From NCBI RefSeq assembly GCF_040931995.1, contig NZ_CP162412.1, positions 1,240,001-1,304,000 on the forward strand: a stretch of DNA of 64,000 nt. The letters run 5' to 3'. Source of the stretch: Pelagovum sp. HNIBRBA483. GTDB taxonomy: Bacteria; Pseudomonadota; Alphaproteobacteria; Rhodobacterales; Rhodobacteraceae. The position numbers were made by a program, and so were the translations under genes. Below, in pieces: positions 7,683-15,770 of the stretch. The notes beneath the pieces were generated by a model. It was not told where the DNA came from, ran no database searches, and saw only the letters and a program-made list of their open reading frames with translations. Positions within the stretch are counted from its first letter, which is position 1; each line of letters begins with the position of its first letter.

Positions 7683-7815
7683 TGGGGGCGAGCAGCATCG
7701 AAGGTGCAGGCCCATCGCCGCACCGCCCGCTAGGGGATGGTGATTTGGGTTGGGTGTGCATCAGTTTGGAAGGAGGACGGTTTCGATCTGTGAGTGCGCA
7801 TGAGCGGACCCTCTT
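7683..7815. repeat. Degenerate dispersed repeat, copy B
   Basis: Second copy, with AGGTGCAGGCCC, ACCGCCCGCTAGGGGATGG and the GATTTGGGTTGGGTGTGC core in the same order and spacing as copy A. The surrounding 650 bp between tRNA-His and the DUF6476 gene lack a credible gene. Confidence 0.5.
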
Positions 7816-7883
7816 TCGTCGGTTCGTGTGTGTTTGTAATGCGGAGGGAACTGCCATTGGCGCCTAGCCGTGCCGTCGGTGGA

Positions 7884-8071
7884 CCGGGGGCTGGCGATCA
7901 GGCGGTTGTGCTGAGTGGTTTATGCCCGCAAAGACACAGCATCTGTCTAAACTAGGCGCCCTACATCGACAAATCGCCAGACCGCTGGGCCGGTCCGGCG
8001 ATGGTACGGCGGGGCTATAGCCCCTTGATTCCGTGCATGGCCTTCGCATTGAATGTCCGCCAAGGGCTCTC
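7884..8071. other. Gene-free stretch with repeat fragments and a palindrome
   Basis: It holds a partial repeat core (GGGGCTGGCGAT...GGTTGTGC, near 7886), the reverse complement of the same core (AAATCGCCAGACC, near 7971), and the perfect palindrome GGGGCTATAGCCCC at 8011-8024. The palindrome lies 48 bp past the end of the minus-strand DUF6476 gene and has no T-run in either direction. Otherwise nothing is recognised. Confidence 0.35.
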
Positions 8072-8377
8072 TTACTCCGCGCCGATCATAACCCGCTGCT
8101 GCAACTGGCTGGTGGCGCGGTCGAAGATGAGAATTTCGTTCTGGCTCGTCACCACAGCAAACCAGTCGTCGCCTTGGGTGAAGGCTTGCGCGGCGGCGCC
8201 GTCGGGCAGGGTGATGCGTTCAGGCAGGGGGAGGGGGTCTGCATTCAGGCGGATGACAAGGGCCGCAATCAGGACTAGGAAGCCTGCAATCATCACGACG
8301 CTGAGCACTGTCACCAATCGTTTGAGAAACACGATCTGGGGTGGCAGGGGGGCGTCGTTTTCTGGCATGGGGTCCAT
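8072..8377 (-). CDS. DUF6476-like single-span membrane protein
   Basis: A 101-aa protein with a short acidic N-terminus and one transmembrane helix at about residues 22-46 (LVTVLSVVMIAGFLVLIAAL). A likely periplasmic domain follows, with LPERITLPDGAAAQAFT and EILIFDRATSQLQQR. The pattern recurs in Rhodobacterales next to the rluD-like gene. Its start codon directly abuts the start codon of the divergent pseudouridine synthase, leaving no spacer, so the two 5' ends must overlap. A second ATG three codons in is an alternative. Function unknown. Confidence 0.75.
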   Translation of the reverse strand: MDPMPENDAPLPPQIVFLKRLVTVLSVVMIAGFLVLIAALVIRLNADPLPLPERITLPDGAAAQAFTQGDDWFAVVTSQNEILIFDRATSQLQQRVMIGAE

Positions 8378-9430
8378 ATGACCGAGTCCCTTATTGAATT
8401 CCGGATCGAAGCTGATCCTCCGTCCCGCCTTGATAAGGCGCTTTCGCGTGATGTGCCAGAGAGTGCATCGCTCAGCCGGTCGCGGCTGGGCAAGCTGATC
8501 GAGGAAGGGGTGGTGAGCATTGACGGGGTGACCGTTACCAATCCTCGCCAGAAGGTGGCTGAAGGGGCCGCGGTTTCGATCCGTGTGGCGGTTGCCAGCG
8601 AGAGCCATATCGGCGCGGAAGACATCCCGCTTGATGTGGTGTGGGAAGATGATGACCTGATCGTGGTGAACAAGCCTGCGGGGATGGTGGTGCATCCGGC
8701 ACCGGGCACGCCCAGCGGCACGCTGGTGAATGCGCTGATCCACCATTGCGGGGAGAGCCTTTCGGGTGTGGGCGGCGCGAAGCGGCCCGGGATCGTGCAC
8801 CGGATCGACAAGGATACCAGCGGGCTGTTGGTGGCAGCCAAGAGCGACCGCGCCCATCACGGGCTGGCGGCGCAGTTCGAGGCGCATGACGTGCAGCGCC
8901 GCTACATGGCGATCTGCTATGGTGTGCCTGAACAGAGCGACCCTCGCCTGCATGGGGTGAAGGGGACGAGCTTTGAGGGAAGCAATATCCTCAAGATCCA
9001 GACCTTCCTTGGCCGCCACCGGACCGACCGCCAACGGCAGGCGGTGAGTTTCAACGGCGGGCGGCATGCGGTGACGCGGGCGCGGGTGATCGCGCCCTTG
9101 GGCATGCCTGCGGTGGCGGCGGTGCTGGAATGCTGGCTGGAGACAGGGCGCACGCATCAGATCCGTGTGCATCTGGCGCATTGCGGGCACGGGTTGATTG
9201 GTGATCCGGTTTACGGCGGGCGGCGCAAGCTGTCGGAAAAGGCGGTGGGCGAGGCAGGCCGTGCGGCAGCGCTCGATTTCCCGCGCCAGGCGCTGCACGC
9301 GGCGACGCTAGGCTTCATCCACCCTGTCACCGAGGAAGAGTTGCAGTTCGAGGCGCCTTTGCCCGACGATATGCGCGGGCTGATCGCCGCTTTGGACCGC
9401 AACGCGGCACAAGATCTGGCGGATCACTGA
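8378..9430 (+). CDS. rluD: RluA/RluD family 23S rRNA pseudouridine synthase
   Basis: The 350-aa protein has an N-terminal S4 RNA-binding domain (about residues 16-75), then the catalytic core VNKPAGMVVHPAPG, HRIDKDTSGLLV with catalytic Asp144, and RTHQIRVHLAHCGHGLIGDPVYGG. Architecture and length match RluD, which modifies helix 69 of 23S rRNA, although RluC-type specificity cannot be excluded. It is divergent from the DUF6476 gene with adjacent start codons and lies 169 bp upstream of rpoH on the same strand. Confidence 0.88.
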   Translation: MTESLIEFRIEADPPSRLDKALSRDVPESASLSRSRLGKLIEEGVVSIDGVTVTNPRQKVAEGAAVSIRVAVASESHIGAEDIPLDVVWEDDDLIVVNKPAGMVVHPAPGTPSGTLVNALIHHCGESLSGVGGAKRPGIVHRIDKDTSGLLVAAKSDRAHHGLAAQFEAHDVQRRYMAICYGVPEQSDPRLHGVKGTSFEGSNILKIQTFLGRHRTDRQRQAVSFNGGRHAVTRARVIAPLGMPAVAAVLECWLETGRTHQIRVHLAHCGHGLIGDPVYGGRRKLSEKAVGEAGRAAALDFPRQALHAATLGFIHPVTEEELQFEAPLPDDMRGLIAALDRNAAQDLADH

Positions 9431-9517
9431 CGATCCCATGTGCGTGAGCGCACTGAAATGTGGGGTGCATATGGCGGCTCACAGGTTCATATTAGTCTCA
9501 GAAATTGCATTTCGGGG

Positions 9518-9547
9518 CTTGAATCGGCCCCGGGTGCGCCCATATTG
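9518..9547 (+). promoter_or_regulatory. RpoH-type (heat-shock sigma) promoter upstream of rpoH
   Basis: CTTGAA at 9518-9523 and CCCATATTG at 9539-9547 are separated by 15 bp, a close match to the sigma-32-class consensus (CTTGAA, 13-15 bp, CCCCATNT). The predicted transcript start lies about 45 nt before the rpoH GTG. This suggests rpoH transcription is at least partly driven by RpoH itself. Confidence 0.6.
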
Positions 9548-9599
9548 ATGTTAAGCCCGTAAACATAGGGCAACAGAAACCGATTAACGGGGGTCTAAG

Positions 9600-10496
9600 G
9601 TGAGTAATTATGCCAATCTTCCGGCACCATCGCCGGAACAGGGCTTAAACAGGTATCTTCAGGAAATTCGGAAGTTCCCGATGTTGGAACCCGAAGAGGA
9701 ATACATGCTGGCCAAGCGCTGGGTGGATCATGAGGATTCCGGCGCGGCGCATAAGCTTGTCACCAGCCATTTGCGGCTCGCGGCGAAGATCGCCATGGGC
9801 TATCGCGGCTATGGATTGCCGCAGGCTGAGGTGATCTCGGAGGCGAATGTGGGCCTGATGCAGGCGGTGAAGCGGTTTGACCCAGAAAAGGGCTTCCGCC
9901 TTGCGACCTATGCGATGTGGTGGATCCGTGCCTCTATTCAGGAATATATCCTGCGTTCGTGGAGCCTCGTGAAAATGGGTACCACCAGCGGCCAGAAGAA
10001 GCTGTTCTTCAATCTGCGCAAGGCAAAGGCGCGAATCGGGGCGCTGGAAGAGGGTGATTTGCGCCCTGAGAACGTCAAACAGATCGCGCATGATCTGGGC
10101 GTGACCGAGGAAGAAGTGATCTCGATGAACCGGCGGATGTCGGGCGGGGATGCATCGCTCAACGCCACGATCGGCAGCGAAGATGACGGTACAGCGCAAT
10201 GGCAGGACTGGTTGCAGGACGAGGATGCCGACCAAGCGAACGACTATGCGGAGCGCGACGAGATGGATGCGCGCCGCGAGTTGCTGGCCGAGGCGATGGA
10301 CGTGCTCAACGAGCGCGAGCGGGATATCCTCGTGCAGCGGCGGCTGTCAGAAGAAAGCATCACCCTTGAAGACCTGAGCGCGCAATACAGCGTGAGCCGC
10401 GAGCGTATCCGGCAGATCGAGGTACGGGCTTTTGAGAAGCTGCAAAAGCGGATGCAGGAGCTCGCGCTTGAAAAGGGTATGCTCGAAAACGCCTGA
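9600..10496 (+). CDS. rpoH: RNA polymerase sigma factor RpoH (sigma-32)
   Basis: Heat-shock sigma factor of 298 aa. Region 2 is clear (MLAKRWVDHEDSGAAHKLV, YAMWWIRASIQEYILRSW). The RpoH box QKKLFFNLR at residues 132-140 is the diagnostic segment for RpoH regulation and core binding. Region 4 carries a helix-turn-helix ending SRERIRQIEVRAFEKLQ. GTG is the start, with GGGGG just upstream, and matches the usual N-terminus (NLPAPSPEQGLNRYLQEI). An RpoH-type promoter precedes it and a Rho-independent terminator follows. Rhodobacterales often carry two RpoH paralogues; which one this is cannot be told. Confidence 0.95.
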   Translation: MSNYANLPAPSPEQGLNRYLQEIRKFPMLEPEEEYMLAKRWVDHEDSGAAHKLVTSHLRLAAKIAMGYRGYGLPQAEVISEANVGLMQAVKRFDPEKGFRLATYAMWWIRASIQEYILRSWSLVKMGTTSGQKKLFFNLRKAKARIGALEEGDLRPENVKQIAHDLGVTEEEVISMNRRMSGGDASLNATIGSEDDGTAQWQDWLQDEDADQANDYAERDEMDARRELLAEAMDVLNERERDILVQRRLSEESITLEDLSAQYSVSRERIRQIEVRAFEKLQKRMQELALEKGMLENA

Positions 10497-10520
10497 TAGG
10501 TGAAAAAGTTCAGTTTGCAG

Positions 10521-10556
10521 CCCCGGCCGGAGAGTCTCCGCGCCGGGGTTTCTTTT
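10521..10556 (+). terminator. Rho-independent terminator of rpoH
   Basis: CCCCGGC and GCCGGGG pair around an inner CGGAGA/TCTCCG stem, followed by TTTCTTTT, 24 nt after the rpoH stop. The roughly 190 bp beyond it up to the next gene is AT-rich and otherwise empty. Confidence 0.85.
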
Positions 10557-10749
10557 GTGAAAAGTATGTTTTCGCGCCAAGGGGAGGCGGAAAGCACTGC
10601 TTTGGTGATAATTATTAACTATTCTTTTGGGGTAACGGGTGTTTCTTTGGGCTCTGCAATATTCCTCAGAGATACGCGGTTAGCCGGAGGGGAGTAAGAC
10701 ATCCTCAAAGCTTCGGGCCTATAGAATGCTCATCTTACAAAGGTGAGCC

Positions 10750-11172
10750 ATGAACCGTTTCTTCAAAATTGCCGCGATCGCGTGTGCTGCATCGGCCCTG
10801 CTGCCGATGGGTGCGTATGCCGCAGGCGAGCAGGAAGAAAGCTTGGTCATGCAGCTTGCCGCTGGTTCCGTCGTTGTAAGCGGTGCCGAGATGCCTTCGC
10901 TTTACGTTGATGCTGACGACGCGGTTCTGGTGATGGACGGCGCGATGGCGGTTGCGGGCTTTGATCCGGTGTTTGACGCGATGCCCGAGAACGCAATCCT
11001 TCTGGACGGCGTGGGCAATGATCTCAGCGTATCCTTTGCGGGGCCGCTTGGGCAGTTGAGCATGGGTGTTTCCGGCGCGGACAACATCCTTGATATTGCC
11101 GTGGGTGTTGAGGGGCAGGTTGCCATCAACGTTCTGGGCGACGAAAACGCGATCCGGCTTATCCAGCACTAA
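10750..11172 (+). CDS. Secreted curlin-like protein, possible minor subunit or nucleator
   Basis: A 140-aa protein with a Sec signal peptide (FKIAAIACAASALLPMGAYA, cleavage after about residue 24) and no cysteines in the mature part. The C-terminal half carries at least two degenerate curlin units, GNDLSVSFAGPLGQLSMGV and GADNILDIAVGVEGQVAINV, which closely resemble repeats of the large curlin downstream (GADNVIDLTQTGQSSVTIRQ). Size and position suggest a CsgB-like nucleator or minor subunit, but CsgB identity is inference. AAGGTGAG precedes the ATG. Confidence 0.6.
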   Translation: MNRFFKIAAIACAASALLPMGAYAAGEQEESLVMQLAAGSVVVSGAEMPSLYVDADDAVLVMDGAMAVAGFDPVFDAMPENAILLDGVGNDLSVSFAGPLGQLSMGVSGADNILDIAVGVEGQVAINVLGDENAIRLIQH

Positions 11173-11233
11173 GAGCTGCGCCGACTCGGACGGGCAGGGC
11201 GCTCACTCCAAAGTTGCATTCAAAATGATCCTT

Positions 11234-11307
11234 ACCTTAAGGGTGGTCCTATTTTGGGGATACTAAACCTTAGGTTTACCAATCATTGGTCTGTTTATAC
11301 CTTCGGT
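11234..11307. promoter_or_regulatory. Three phased ACCTT-n-GGT palindromes upstream of the large curlin gene
   Basis: Near-palindromes CCTTAAGG (centre about 11238.5), AAACCTTAGGTTT (centre 11271) and ACCTTCGGT (centre 11303) are 32 bp apart, about three helical turns. A weaker relative, ACTTTCGGGT, occurs at 11382-11391. They lie in an unusually AT-rich 309-bp intergenic region that ends at the large curlin gene. The pattern suggests a dimeric regulator binding cooperatively on one DNA face; the protein is unknown. Confidence 0.5.
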
Positions 11308-11481
11308 TTTTGCTAAGTCGCGTATTGCGATAAAGTTATTGTTCTGTATCAGTAACTTACGTTAAATTCAGCAAATAATATACTTTCGGGTATTTGTATT
11401 ATATTTTTAGTCTTTATATGCGCTTAAGTGTAATAACGATATTCAGTCGTAGAGCAGAATTTATTAGAAGGAAGAGTAGCC

Positions 11482-13044
11482 ATGACGATGAGGCTACAGG
11501 TTTTGAGCGGAGCGGCAACGGTTGCGTTGGCCGTGGTTGGGAATGCGGCTTTTGCGGATTCCTTTTCTGTCAGCAGCAACTCGATTGCGGTTACGCAGGG
11601 CGCAAGCGCTGGCGATACTGATTTTCTGACGCAGTTTTACTGGGTAATGCAGGGCAATTCGAGCGCACTGCCGGGCTATCAGGAGTTTTTCTCCGAAATT
11701 TATACCGGAGAGAGCGTCGTCGGTACCGGCTTTGGCGGTGTGGGCAACAAGGTGTCGTTTGATGTGCTGGGCACGAAAAACGCGGCCTCTGTGAGCCAGT
11801 CGGGTAATTATAATGAGATTGCCACCGACCAGAGCGGCGAGAGCAACACGATCTGGGCTTTGCAGTCGGGCAATGACGCGACCGGAACCATCATGCAATC
11901 CGGCGGTGCAGGCAACCTTGCCGCGCTGGCGCAGATCGGCACGGTGAGCGAGGAAAACGGCACCTACACATTCGGCGCTGACGGTGTCTCCTTCGCGGAT
12001 ATGTACCAGACGGGTAATTTCAACATCGCGACGCTGACGCAGCTGGGCAATGCTGGCCTTTCTAGCGCTGTGCTGACGCAGTCGGGCGATGCGAACAATA
12101 TCTCGGTTATTCTGGGCGCGGGCGGCACCTCCTCCGTCGGTGCCTTCGATGCCAATAACCCGCTCTTCGACACCAATCTGCTGATCGAGCAGTCGGGCGA
12201 CGAAAACAACGTTGTGATGACAGCCGCCGACGGCATGGCCAGCGCGACGATCCGGCAGAATGGCGATTTTAACTTTGTTGATGCGTCTGTGAGCGGTGCC
12301 GATAACGTGATTGACCTGACCCAGACCGGACAGTCGAGCGTGACGATCCGCCAGTTGGGTGATTTCAACGTATTTGACGCCACGATCGACGGCACTGGCA
12401 ACGAGATCGACCTTGAGCAAAATGGCGGCGCGAGCTTCACGGCCACTGTGACCGGCAATGGCAACGTGATCGGTGCGCTGGCCGATATGACTGGCAGCTA
12501 CGCCGGTACCCATCAGGCCTTTGTTCAGGCCGCAGGCGCGACCGCGGTGATCGACGTTCAGGGCGATGACAACGCTCTGATGCTGGATCAATCAGATGCC
12601 GCGACGCTGTACCTCTCGGTAGGTGCTGCCACTGGCGGCGCGAACGAGGTATATGTTTCGCAGGCTGGTCTTGGTGCTGTTGCTGATTTGAGCCTTTACG
12701 GCCAGAACAACACCCTGCGGGTATCGCAGACCGCTGGCGCGGTTTACGGGCTGCACACGGATGGCGTGACCTATGGTCAGGCGATTGTCGATCTGACGGG
12801 CAATGGCAACGATATCTCTATCGCGCAGTCGGCACGGGGTTATGCGTCGATTACCGGTTCCGGCAACCGCAACGACATCAGCATTGAGCAAACGGTCGAT
12901 TATGTAAGCGCGCTGGTCACTGTCGATGGCAACAACCTGAAGTTTGACCTTGTTCAGGATGGCAGCAGCACAATGTCGGTTGTTGTTGAGGAACTCACCA
13001 ACGGCAAGGTCGCCAAGGTTTGCCAAGGCCGCTCCTGCCGCTAA
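11482..13044 (+). CDS. Large curlin-repeat (CsgA-like) amyloid protein
   Basis: A 520-aa secreted protein with a signal peptide ending near ALAVVGNAAFA. The mature chain is built almost wholly of curlin-type strands with spaced Gln, Asn and Gly, such as SVSQSGNYNEIATDQSGESN, QSGDANNIS, TIRQNGDFNFVDAS and TIRQLGDFNVFDAT, roughly 17 imperfect repeats of 20-24 aa. Curlin repeats stack as beta-solenoid rungs of extracellular amyloid fibres. It is more than three times the length of E. coli CsgA. The end carries a short CQGRSC motif, two cysteines otherwise absent from the mature protein. GGAAG precedes the ATG; a second Met lies two codons in. Confidence 0.85.
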   Translation: MTMRLQVLSGAATVALAVVGNAAFADSFSVSSNSIAVTQGASAGDTDFLTQFYWVMQGNSSALPGYQEFFSEIYTGESVVGTGFGGVGNKVSFDVLGTKNAASVSQSGNYNEIATDQSGESNTIWALQSGNDATGTIMQSGGAGNLAALAQIGTVSEENGTYTFGADGVSFADMYQTGNFNIATLTQLGNAGLSSAVLTQSGDANNISVILGAGGTSSVGAFDANNPLFDTNLLIEQSGDENNVVMTAADGMASATIRQNGDFNFVDASVSGADNVIDLTQTGQSSVTIRQLGDFNVFDATIDGTGNEIDLEQNGGASFTATVTGNGNVIGALADMTGSYAGTHQAFVQAAGATAVIDVQGDDNALMLDQSDAATLYLSVGAATGGANEVYVSQAGLGAVADLSLYGQNNTLRVSQTAGAVYGLHTDGVTYGQAIVDLTGNGNDISIAQSARGYASITGSGNRNDISIEQTVDYVSALVTVDGNNLKFDLVQDGSSTMSVVVEELTNGKVAKVCQGRSCR

Positions 13045-13062
13045 CAGCGGATGGTCTTGTAG

Positions 13063-13098
13063 AAAAACGGTCCGTGCTTCTGGCGCGGGCCGTTTTTT
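13063..13098. terminator. Bidirectional terminator between curlin gene and csgG
   Basis: AAAAACGGTCCGTGC and GCGCGGGCCGTTTTTT form a GC stem flanked by an A-run and a T-run, so it can terminate the curlin transcript rightward and the csgF-csgG transcript leftward. Confidence 0.8.
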
Positions 13099-13110
13099 GT
13101 TGTCGGGGGG

Positions 13111-14133
13111 TTAGAGCGAGAGGCGCTCGATATCCGCAAGCAGTCCGTGAATGGCGCGCTGGAAGGCGGAGTCGAGCGCGAAGGTTTTCGGCTCGTTGAT
13201 CGCGGTGCCTGCTTCGACATCGAGAATGCGATCCGCCGTGACATAGCCCATACCATTGCTGCCGATGGCGCGGGAGCGGACGGTCTGGTTGATCGTGTGG
13301 GTGCCGAGGATGACCCCGTCGGAGATGCGGACAAGCCGCAGGTTGACGGTGATCGCGTCGGTGCGGCTTTCTTGCTGGGCGCCGATGTTGAAGAAGCGCA
13401 CGCCAAGGCCGTTGGTTTGGATATCCGACTCGTAGGCGACAATGGCGCCGGTGATCAGGTAATCAGCCACCCCGAGCGCTGGCACCGGCGGGCCGCCTTC
13501 GAAGGCGGAGAAAGGTTTCTCCTGCTCGATCTCGCTGCGGCGCTGGGTGTAAAGATTCTGAATGTTTTGCTGGGTTTGCGCATAGCTGGGCAAGCCGTCG
13601 GGGCGCTGGCCTGACTCCTCGATGGCAGCGTATTCGGCATCCACCTGAGCGCGGATTTGGGTGATCTCGGCATCCAGCGCGGCGATGGCCTCGGCCACGC
13701 GGGCGCGTTCGGCGGTGACATGGGCGCGTTGGCGGGCCTCTAGGGTTTGGGCGCTGTCGATGCGGCGCTCTTCGGTAAGCGCTTGCAGGGCGGCACGTTC
13801 GACGAGGGTGAACCATGTGCCGCCGCCGACACGGGAGAGGCTATCGATCACCAGAGCCTCGGCGCCTTGTGTCAGTGCGCGGGAGGCCTCGGCAAAATTG
13901 GGGTTTGCGCGATTGGCGCCCGTCAGATCGGGGATATCGAACACCGCGACGCGCAGAGGCGTGCGGCGGGGCGCGACATCTTCCAGCGGGGTAAAACCCA
14001 TATCGGCGGGCAGGGTGTTCTGCTCGGAGAGGGGTGCGGAACTGGGGGGCGACATGAAGAGATCGTCGCCTACATTGCAAGCGCTGAGCCCGAGAGAGAG
14101 CAGGGCGGGCAGGGCGACGGTGCGAAACATCAT
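13111..14133 (-). CDS. csgG: CsgG-type curli secretion lipoprotein with large central insertion
   Basis: CsgG forms the nonameric outer-membrane pore for curli subunits. The 340-aa protein has a lipobox at LGLSAC (Cys19), then VAVFDIPDLTG, a constriction-loop-like NPNF at 77-80, WFTLVERAALQAL, GAIVAYESDI, GLGVRFFNIGAQ and ITVNLRLVRISDG, all CsgG hallmarks. Compared with E. coli CsgG (about 277 aa), roughly 70 extra residues sit between EERRIDS (127) and LITGA (230), mostly Ala/Arg/Glu-rich helix with coiled-coil character. A longer frame starts 16 codons earlier, but the lipobox fits the chosen ATG. It follows csgF by 4 nt. Confidence 0.85.
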   Translation of the reverse strand: MMFRTVALPALLSLGLSACNVGDDLFMSPPSSAPLSEQNTLPADMGFTPLEDVAPRRTPLRVAVFDIPDLTGANRANPNFAEASRALTQGAEALVIDSLSRVGGGTWFTLVERAALQALTEERRIDSAQTLEARQRAHVTAERARVAEAIAALDAEITQIRAQVDAEYAAIEESGQRPDGLPSYAQTQQNIQNLYTQRRSEIEQEKPFSAFEGGPPVPALGVADYLITGAIVAYESDIQTNGLGVRFFNIGAQQESRTDAITVNLRLVRISDGVILGTHTINQTVRSRAIGSNGMGYVTADRILDVEAGTAINEPKTFALDSAFQRAIHGLLADIERLSL

Positions 14134-14137
14134 GACA

Positions 14138-14566
14138 TTACCCCAGTGACGGCACGCAGACTTCGGTGGTCGAGACGCCATCCGAGATTGCGAAGCAGAC
14201 GAGGTTTTCGTTGCTGGTGTCTTCCTTCACCAAAATGCTCAGGCCGCCGGCTTCGAACTCGGTTTCTGTTGTGAGATCAAGGGCATAGATGTCGGAGACG
14301 ATGCTGGACGCGATTGCCGACAGAATGCGGCGGCGCAGCTGGTCCTCGAACAGTTCGAGATCGGTCAGCTCTGCCTCGCTGTCAGTCGTGAAGCTGGGCT
14401 TTTGGGCTTCGAGCTGATTGAGGAAATAGGTGGTGCTGGCGGGAGAGCCGTTGAAGGCAGGCGAGGAGAAGGAAAAACGCATGTCCGAGGCCAATGCGCT
14501 CCCTGCTGGCGCAATGCCCAGCATGATCGCATAGGCGACAAGGCGACTTGCTGTGGGAACACGCAT
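14138..14566 (-). CDS. csgF: Curli assembly protein CsgF
   Basis: CsgF binds the CsgG pore and couples secretion to nucleation at the cell surface. The 142-aa protein has a signal peptide (ending near GSALAS), then the characteristic mature start MRFSFSSPAFNG..., which corresponds to the FTFVNPSFGG segment that inserts in the CsgG constriction, followed by TYFLNQLEAQ. A late pair VCFAI...VCVPSLG adds two cysteines. A GTG one codon upstream is an alternative start. It heads a csgF-csgG pair convergent to the curlin genes. No csgE was found in the window. Confidence 0.85.
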   Translation of the reverse strand: MRVPTASRLVAYAIMLGIAPAGSALASDMRFSFSSPAFNGSPASTTYFLNQLEAQKPSFTTDSEAELTDLELFEDQLRRRILSAIASSIVSDIYALDLTTETEFEAGGLSILVKEDTSNENLVCFAISDGVSTTEVCVPSLG

Positions 14567-14778
14567 CACTGGTCCTGCTCTATTCGTGAAACCCGCTGGA
14601 GGCGGGCAGGGCGATCTGGTGCCGCTGTTACTCTCAAAATGATCGAAACGGGCGAATTGCGCAAGAAAAATTGACCTTTTTCAACGTCGCTGGTGCTTAT
14701 CCGCATCGCCCTTGTCATCTTTTCTCTTTCCGCTTCGGCGGGGTTTGCTAGGCTGTTAGCAACAAAGTGGAGGGATAG

Positions 14779-15750
14779 ATGGCAGTAACAAGATGGGGCA
14801 TTCTGGGCGCGGCGAATTTTGCCCGCGAGCACATGGCGCGGGCGATCCATGCCGCCGAGGGTGCGGATTTGGTGGCGCTTGCTACCTCCAGCGCTGAAAA
14901 GGCGGCTGGATTTAAGGCGTTTCAGCCGAATTTGCGGGTGCATGAGAGCTACGAGGCGCTGCTGGCTGATCAGGAGATTGACGCGGTTTATATCCCTTTG
15001 CCGAACCACCTGCATGTGGAATGGACGCTGAAGGCGCTGGAGGCGGGCAAGCATGTGCTGTGCGAGAAGCCCTTGGCGATGAAAGCGGAGGCGTTTGATC
15101 CGGTCATTGCCAAGCGGGATGAAACGGGGCTGCTCGCCGCTGAAGCCTATATGATCGTGCATCATCCGCAATTCGCGCGGGCGCGGGAGCTGGTGCAGGG
15201 CGGGGCTATAGGAAAGCTGCGCCATGTGGATACGGTGTTCAGCTACAACAACGCTGCCGACACCGGCAATATCCGCAACCGGCCCGAAACGGGCGGCGGC
15301 GCGTTGGCTGATATCGGGGTTTATACCTTTGGATCGGCGCGGTTTGTTACCGGATCGGAGCCGCAACGGGTGCCCTATGCGCGGATTGATCGGGAGAACG
15401 GGGTGGATGTGTTCAACCTCGTTACCGCCGAGTTTGACGGGTTTACCTATAGCGCGGTCGTGTCGATGCGGCTTCAGAACCGGCAGGAGATCACCTTCCA
15501 CGGGGATACGGGCCTTGTACGGCTGACCTGCCCATTCAATGCGGGTGTTCATGATCAGGCCGAGTTGGTGCTGGATCAGGGGGGCGGCAAGGTAACAGTT
15601 GAGCGCTGGCCCGGAGTGAACCACTATGTGCTACAGGTGGAAGCGTTCTGCCGCGCGGTACAAGAGGGCAGTGCCTATCCGTGCCCGCTGGAATTTTCGC
15701 GCGGGACGCAGGCGATGATTGATATGGTGGTCGCGGCGGCCGCCGCTTGA
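14779..15750 (+). CDS. Gfo/Idh/MocA family NAD(P)-dependent oxidoreductase
   Basis: A 323-aa sugar or polyol dehydrogenase-like protein. The N-terminal Rossmann fold starts WGILGAANFARE, followed by IDAVYIPLPNHLHVEWTLKA and the catalytic-lysine motif GKHVLCEKPLAM. The C-terminal alpha/beta domain includes GGALADIGVY and FSYNNAADTGNIR. The substrate cannot be deduced. GGAGG lies 8 nt before the ATG. It is followed within 20 bp by a small membrane protein and a chain of short genes on the same strand. Confidence 0.85.
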   Translation: MAVTRWGILGAANFAREHMARAIHAAEGADLVALATSSAEKAAGFKAFQPNLRVHESYEALLADQEIDAVYIPLPNHLHVEWTLKALEAGKHVLCEKPLAMKAEAFDPVIAKRDETGLLAAEAYMIVHHPQFARARELVQGGAIGKLRHVDTVFSYNNAADTGNIRNRPETGGGALADIGVYTFGSARFVTGSEPQRVPYARIDRENGVDVFNLVTAEFDGFTYSAVVSMRLQNRQEITFHGDTGLVRLTCPFNAGVHDQAELVLDQGGGKVTVERWPGVNHYVLQVEAFCRAVQEGSAYPCPLEFSRGTQAMIDMVVAAAAA

Positions 15751-15770
15751 AAACAAAAGGGGGAATGGGG

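Noticed and set aside
7469-7867. 132-aa plus-strand frame across repeats A and B
   Set aside because: No ribosome site, no family match, and the sequence is explained by degenerate repeats, though a relic gene remains possible.
8072-9298. 408-aa minus-strand frame extending through rluD
   Set aside because: Only its last 101 codons (the DUF6476-like protein) are real; the rest is antisense to rluD.
11494-12591. 365-aa antisense frame to the curlin gene
   Set aside because: Generated by repeat-rich sequence on the coding strand; the plus strand has a signal peptide and curlin repeats.
14567-14778. Extra gene between csgF and the oxidoreductase
   Set aside because: The frame on the minus strand is Arg-rich, antisense to the oxidoreductase, and lacks a start; the gap looks like a divergent promoter.
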